Below, one piece after another: positions 30,437 to 32,975 of a stretch of 32,975 nucleotides of DNA. Below the pieces are notes generated by a model. That model was not told the DNA's origin. It saw only the letters and a list, made by a program, of their open reading frames with translations, and did no database searches. Numbering within the stretch: the stretch's first letter is position 1; every line of letters starts with the position of its first letter. Source of the DNA: Mesorhizobium sp. STM 4661 (GTDB lineage Bacteria; Pseudomonadota; Alphaproteobacteria; Rhizobiales; Rhizobiaceae); NCBI RefSeq assembly GCF_000359125.1, contig NZ_CAAF010000015.1, forward strand, positions 1-32,975. Reading direction: 5' to 3'. A program made the translations under genes and the position numbers.

Positions 30437-31188
30437 GCGGCGCTCCAAAGGTGCTGCTGGTTACCGGCGGCAGCCGGGGTATCGGCGCCGCCATCTGCCG
30501 GCTGGGGGCCGCGGCCGGTTATCGCGTCGCGGTCAACTACGCGTCGAATGAAAACGCCGCTAGAGCGCTGGTCGCCGAGATCGAAACCACCGGCGGCGAG
30601 GCTTTGGCGGTCAAGGGCGATGTCGGCAAGGAGGCCGATGTCTTTGCCATGTTCGAGGCGGTGGACCGCGCCTGGGGCCGGCTCGACGCTTTGGTCAACA
30701 ATGCCGGCATCGTCGACGTCAAGGCGCGCGTCGACGAGATGAGTGCAGCACGGCTGGAGCGCATGATGCGCATCAATGTCGTCGGGCCCTTTCTCTGTGC
30801 TCGCGAAGCGGTCAGGCGCATGTCGACCGGCCACGGCGGCAGGGGCGGCGCCATCGTCAATATCTCGTCGGCCGCATCGGTACATGGCTCGGCGGGCGAG
30901 TATGTCGACTATGCGGCGTCCAAGGCCGCGATCGATACTTTCACCGTCGGGCTGGCCCGCGAAGTGGCGACCGAAAGCGTGCGCGTCAATGCGGTGCGGC
31001 CGGGCATCATCGACACCGAGATCCATGCATCTGGCGGCCAGCCGGACCGGATCGCACGGATCAAGGACATGCTGCCGATGAAAAGGGCGGGCACATCACA
31101 TGAAGTCGCGCATGCGGTTCTCTATCTTTTGTCGGACGAAGCGTCCTATACGACGGGCGCGATCCTGAATGTGAGCGGCGGCCGCTGA
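30433..31188 (+). CDS. SDR-family NAD(P)-dependent oxidoreductase
   Basis: Classical short-chain dehydrogenase of 251 residues. The nucleotide-binding TGGSRGIG (11-18), NNAG in LVNNAGIVD, NISSAAS (serine) and YVDYAASKAA (YxxxK) are present, and the end shows the TGAILNVSGGR motif. It is close to 3-oxoacyl-ACP reductase/glucose dehydrogenase-type members; the substrate cannot be told. ATG 30433 overlaps the preceding stop. It lies 24 bp before lpdA. Confidence 0.9.
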   Translation: MSGAPKVLLVTGGSRGIGAAICRLGAAAGYRVAVNYASNENAARALVAEIETTGGEALAVKGDVGKEADVFAMFEAVDRAWGRLDALVNNAGIVDVKARVDEMSAARLERMMRINVVGPFLCAREAVRRMSTGHGGRGGAIVNISSAASVHGSAGEYVDYAASKAAIDTFTVGLAREVATESVRVNAVRPGIIDTEIHASGGQPDRIARIKDMLPMKRAGTSHEVAHAVLYLLSDEASYTTGAILNVSGGR

Positions 31189-31212
31189 AGGCCAGGCAAG
31201 AAGGACACCATC

Positions 31213-32619
31213 ATGGCTTATGACGTCGTTATCATCGGATCGGGGCCAGGCGGTTATGTCTGCGCCATCAAGGCGGCACAGCTCGGCCTGAAGACGGCGG
31301 TGGTCGAGAAGAACGCGACCTTCGGCGGCACCTGCCTCAACATCGGCTGCATCCCGTCCAAGGCGCTGCTCCATGCGTCCGAGATGTTCGCCGAGGCCGG
31401 CCATTCCTTCGATACGCTGGGCGTCGAGATATCAGCGCCGAAACTCAATTTGAAGAAGATGATGGCGCACAAGGATGCAACGGTGGCGTCGAACGTCAAT
31501 GGCGTCGCCTTCCTGTTCAAGAAGAACAAGATCGACAGTTTTCGCGGCACCGGCAAAGTGGTTTCGGCCGGCAAGGTGTCGGTGACCGGCGAGGACGGCA
31601 AGGTCGAGGAGATCGAGACCAGGAACATCGTCATCGCCACCGGCTCCGACGTCGCCGGCATTCCGGGCGTCAAGGTCGATATCGACGAGACGGTAATCAT
31701 GTCCTCGACCGGTTCCTTGTCGCTGGACAAGGTGCCGGGCCATCTGGTGGTGGTCGGCGGCGGCGTCATCGGGCTGGAGCTTGGCTCGGTGTGGGCGCGG
31801 CTCGGCGCCAAGGTCACCGTCGTCGAATTCCTCGACACCATTTTGGGTGGCATGGATGGCGAGGTCTCCAAGCAGTTCCAGCGCATGCTGTCCAAGCAGG
31901 GATTCGAGTTCAAGCTGGGCGCCAAGGTGACCGGTGTCGCCAAGGCCAAGAAGGGCGCGACCGTCACTTTCGAGCCGGTCAAGGGTGGCGCCGCCGAGAC
32001 GATCGAGGCGGATGCGGTGCTGATCGCGACGGGACGCCGGGCCTATGCCGACAGTCTCGGTCTGAAGGAGGCCGGGGTCGAAGTCGACGAGCGTGGCCGG
32101 GTCAAGACGGACGGCCATCTCCGGACCAATGTGCCCGGCATCTATGCCATCGGCGACGTCATCGCCGGGCCGATGCTTGCCCACAAGGCCGAGGACGAAG
32201 GCGTGGCGGTGGCCGAGACCATTGCCGGCCAAGCCGGGCATGTGAACTACGACGTCATTCCCAGCGTCGTCTACACCAGTCCGGAAATTGCTTCCGTCGG
32301 CAAGACCGAGGAAGAGCTGAAGAAGGCCGGCATCGACTACAAGATTGGAAAATTCCCGTTCACCGCCAATGGCCGGGCGCGCGCCATGCTGCACACCGAC
32401 GGCTTCGTCAAGATCCTGGCCGACAAGGCTAGTGACCGCGTGCTCGGCGTCCATATCGTCGGCTTCGGCGCCGGCGAGATGATCCACGAGGCGGCGGTGC
32501 TGATGGAGTTCGGCGGCTCGTCGGAAGATCTCGCCCGCACCTGCCACGCCCATCCGACGATGTCGGAAGCGGTGAAGGAAGCGGCGCTGGCTACTTTCTT
32601 CAAGCCGATCCACATTTAG
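31213..32619 (+). CDS. lpdA: Dihydrolipoyl dehydrogenase (E3)
   Basis: FAD-dependent disulfide reductase of 468 residues that reoxidises dihydrolipoamide on SucB with NAD+. It shows the FAD-binding GSGPGG (9-14), redox cysteines C41 and C46 in [13 protein letters not shown], a second [16 protein letters not shown]-binding loop, [19 protein letters not shown] and the C-terminal HAHPTMSEA with the catalytic histidine and glutamate. It is the last gene of the operon and so probably the dedicated E3 of the 2-oxoglutarate dehydrogenase complex. Confidence 0.97.
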   Translation: MAYDVVIIGSGPGGYVCAIKAAQLGLKTAVVEKNATFGGTCLNIGCIPSKALLHASEMFAEAGHSFDTLGVEISAPKLNLKKMMAHKDATVASNVNGVAFLFKKNKIDSFRGTGKVVSAGKVSVTGEDGKVEEIETRNIVIATGSDVAGIPGVKVDIDETVIMSSTGSLSLDKVPGHLVVVGGGVIGLELGSVWARLGAKVTVVEFLDTILGGMDGEVSKQFQRMLSKQGFEFKLGAKVTGVAKAKKGATVTFEPVKGGAAETIEADAVLIATGRRAYADSLGLKEAGVEVDERGRVKTDGHLRTNVPGIYAIGDVIAGPMLAHKAEDEGVAVAETIAGQAGHVNYDVIPSVVYTSPEIASVGKTEEELKKAGIDYKIGKFPFTANGRARAMLHTDGFVKILADKASDRVLGVHIVGFGAGEMIHEAAVLMEFGGSSEDLARTCHAHPTMSEAVKEAALATFFKPIHI

Positions 32620-32661
32620 TGGTGGTGCAGGATTTTTAGGAATGCCGGAGGGACAGCACCT

Positions 32662-32809
32662 CCCTCTGTCCTGCCGGACATCTCCCCCGCAAGGGGGGAG
32701 ATTGGCAGCTTCCGCCTCGGCGCTTCTTCTTCGACGTTGGAGATTGGCGAAAGCACTAGTGACATCCAATCTCCCCCCTTGCGGGGGAGATGTCCGGCAG
32801 GACAGAGGG
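32662..32809. repeat. Long perfect palindromic repeat element, copy 2 (44-bp arms)
   Basis: Arms 32662-32705 and 32766-32809 are 44-bp perfect inverted repeats around a 60-bp centre. The arm sequence is the same as in copy 1 (5445-5602) while the centres differ mostly. It sits after lpdA and may also help terminate the operon. No gene is seen in 32620-32918. Confidence 0.9.
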
Positions 32810-32869
32810 GGGCGCGAAGGATCGCCGGCGCTCCGTCCTGTTTACCACCTGTCGCGGAGCCCCAAACAA

Positions 32870-32895
32870 AACGGCCCGCTTTTCGGCGGGCCGTT
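32870..32895 (-). terminator. Rho-independent terminator
   Basis: AACGGCCCGC (32870-32879) and GCGGGCCGTT (32886-32895) form a 10-bp perfect stem with a 6-nt loop. On the minus strand the hairpin is followed by TTTGTTTGG, a U-rich tail, so it fits the minus-strand gene ending at 32919. It may also serve lpdA on the plus strand. Confidence 0.85.
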
Positions 32896-32918
32896 CTGCG
32901 TTGAAATCAGGAGCCTGA

Positions 32919-32975
32919 TCAGTTGGCCGGCGCGGCAGGAGCCGGTGCGGGCGCCGGGGCTGGCGCGGGTGCAGG
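32919..32975 (-). CDS. Partial gene with Pro-Ala-rich C-terminus
   Basis: Only the last 18 codons are in the window. On the minus strand they read a Pro-Ala alternation ending PAAPAN, then stop (32919-32921). The terminator at 32870-32895 lies just beyond. Such PA-rich tails occur on cell-envelope or secreted proteins and on some histone-like proteins; the identity cannot be told from this stub. Confidence 0.6.
   Translation of the reverse strand, partial: PAPAPAPAPAPAPAAPAN

Overview
The window is a high-GC alphaproteobacterial chromosome segment, most likely from Mesorhizobium or a close relative in the Phyllobacteriaceae/Rhizobiales. This rests on gene content and order: a dapF-mtaB-ftsY-ispZ block, an mdh-sucCDAB-lpd operon, an Omp19-type lipoprotein like that of Brucella, DUF1127 and DUF1328 small proteins, and many palindromic intergenic repeats of the kind seen in rhizobia. 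The genus is inferred from memory of the families; no database search was run.

Layout. Positions 1-1800 hold a repeat, a secreted DUF1223 protein and a divergent membrane protein of the ceramidase superfamily. Positions 1844-4534 hold aconitase (acnA), divergent from the cytochrome c maturation cluster ccmA-ccmB-[IS110 element]-ccmD-ccmG (4820-8672). The shared acnA/ccmA intergenic region carries a palindrome resembling an iron-control (Irr) box. No ccmC is visible: an IS110-family element occupies its expected place. Positions 8686-11427 hold a DUF1127 protein, an SMP-30/gluconolactonase-type protein with a possible GntR-type operator, a small tautomerase and a flavin-binding PPOX-type protein. 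Positions 11438-16222 are a minus-strand housekeeping block: ispZ/yciB, ftsY, mtaB and dapF. The FtsY linker is very long and proline-rich and contains translated copies of an intergenic-type repeat. Positions 16309-19764 hold a DUF1328 protein, a metallo-beta-lactamase-fold hydrolase, the Omp19-like protease-inhibitor lipoprotein and zapE.

From 20118 to 32619 runs a long plus-strand TCA-cycle operon: mdh, sucC, an insertion, sucD, sucA, sucB, three extra genes, and lpdA. Malate dehydrogenase, succinyl-CoA synthetase and the complete 2-oxoglutarate dehydrogenase complex (E1, E2 and a dedicated E3) would be co-expressed. Between sucC and sucD lies an insertion with a small membrane protein, a cupin, the stump of a probable DUF1579 gene and a VapBC toxin-antitoxin pair. 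Between sucB and lpdA lie a DUF4241 protein, an uncharacterised exported protein and an SDR oxidoreductase, all tightly coupled by overlapping starts and stops. A terminator and the proline/alanine-rich end of a minus-strand gene close the window.

The most notable observations are the apparent loss of ccmC next to an IS110 element with a candidate bridge-RNA region, repeat sequence translated inside ftsY, a toxin-antitoxin pair splitting sucC from sucD, and the candidate Irr box between acnA and ccmA. I found no CRISPR array, tRNA, rRNA or clearly novel defence system.
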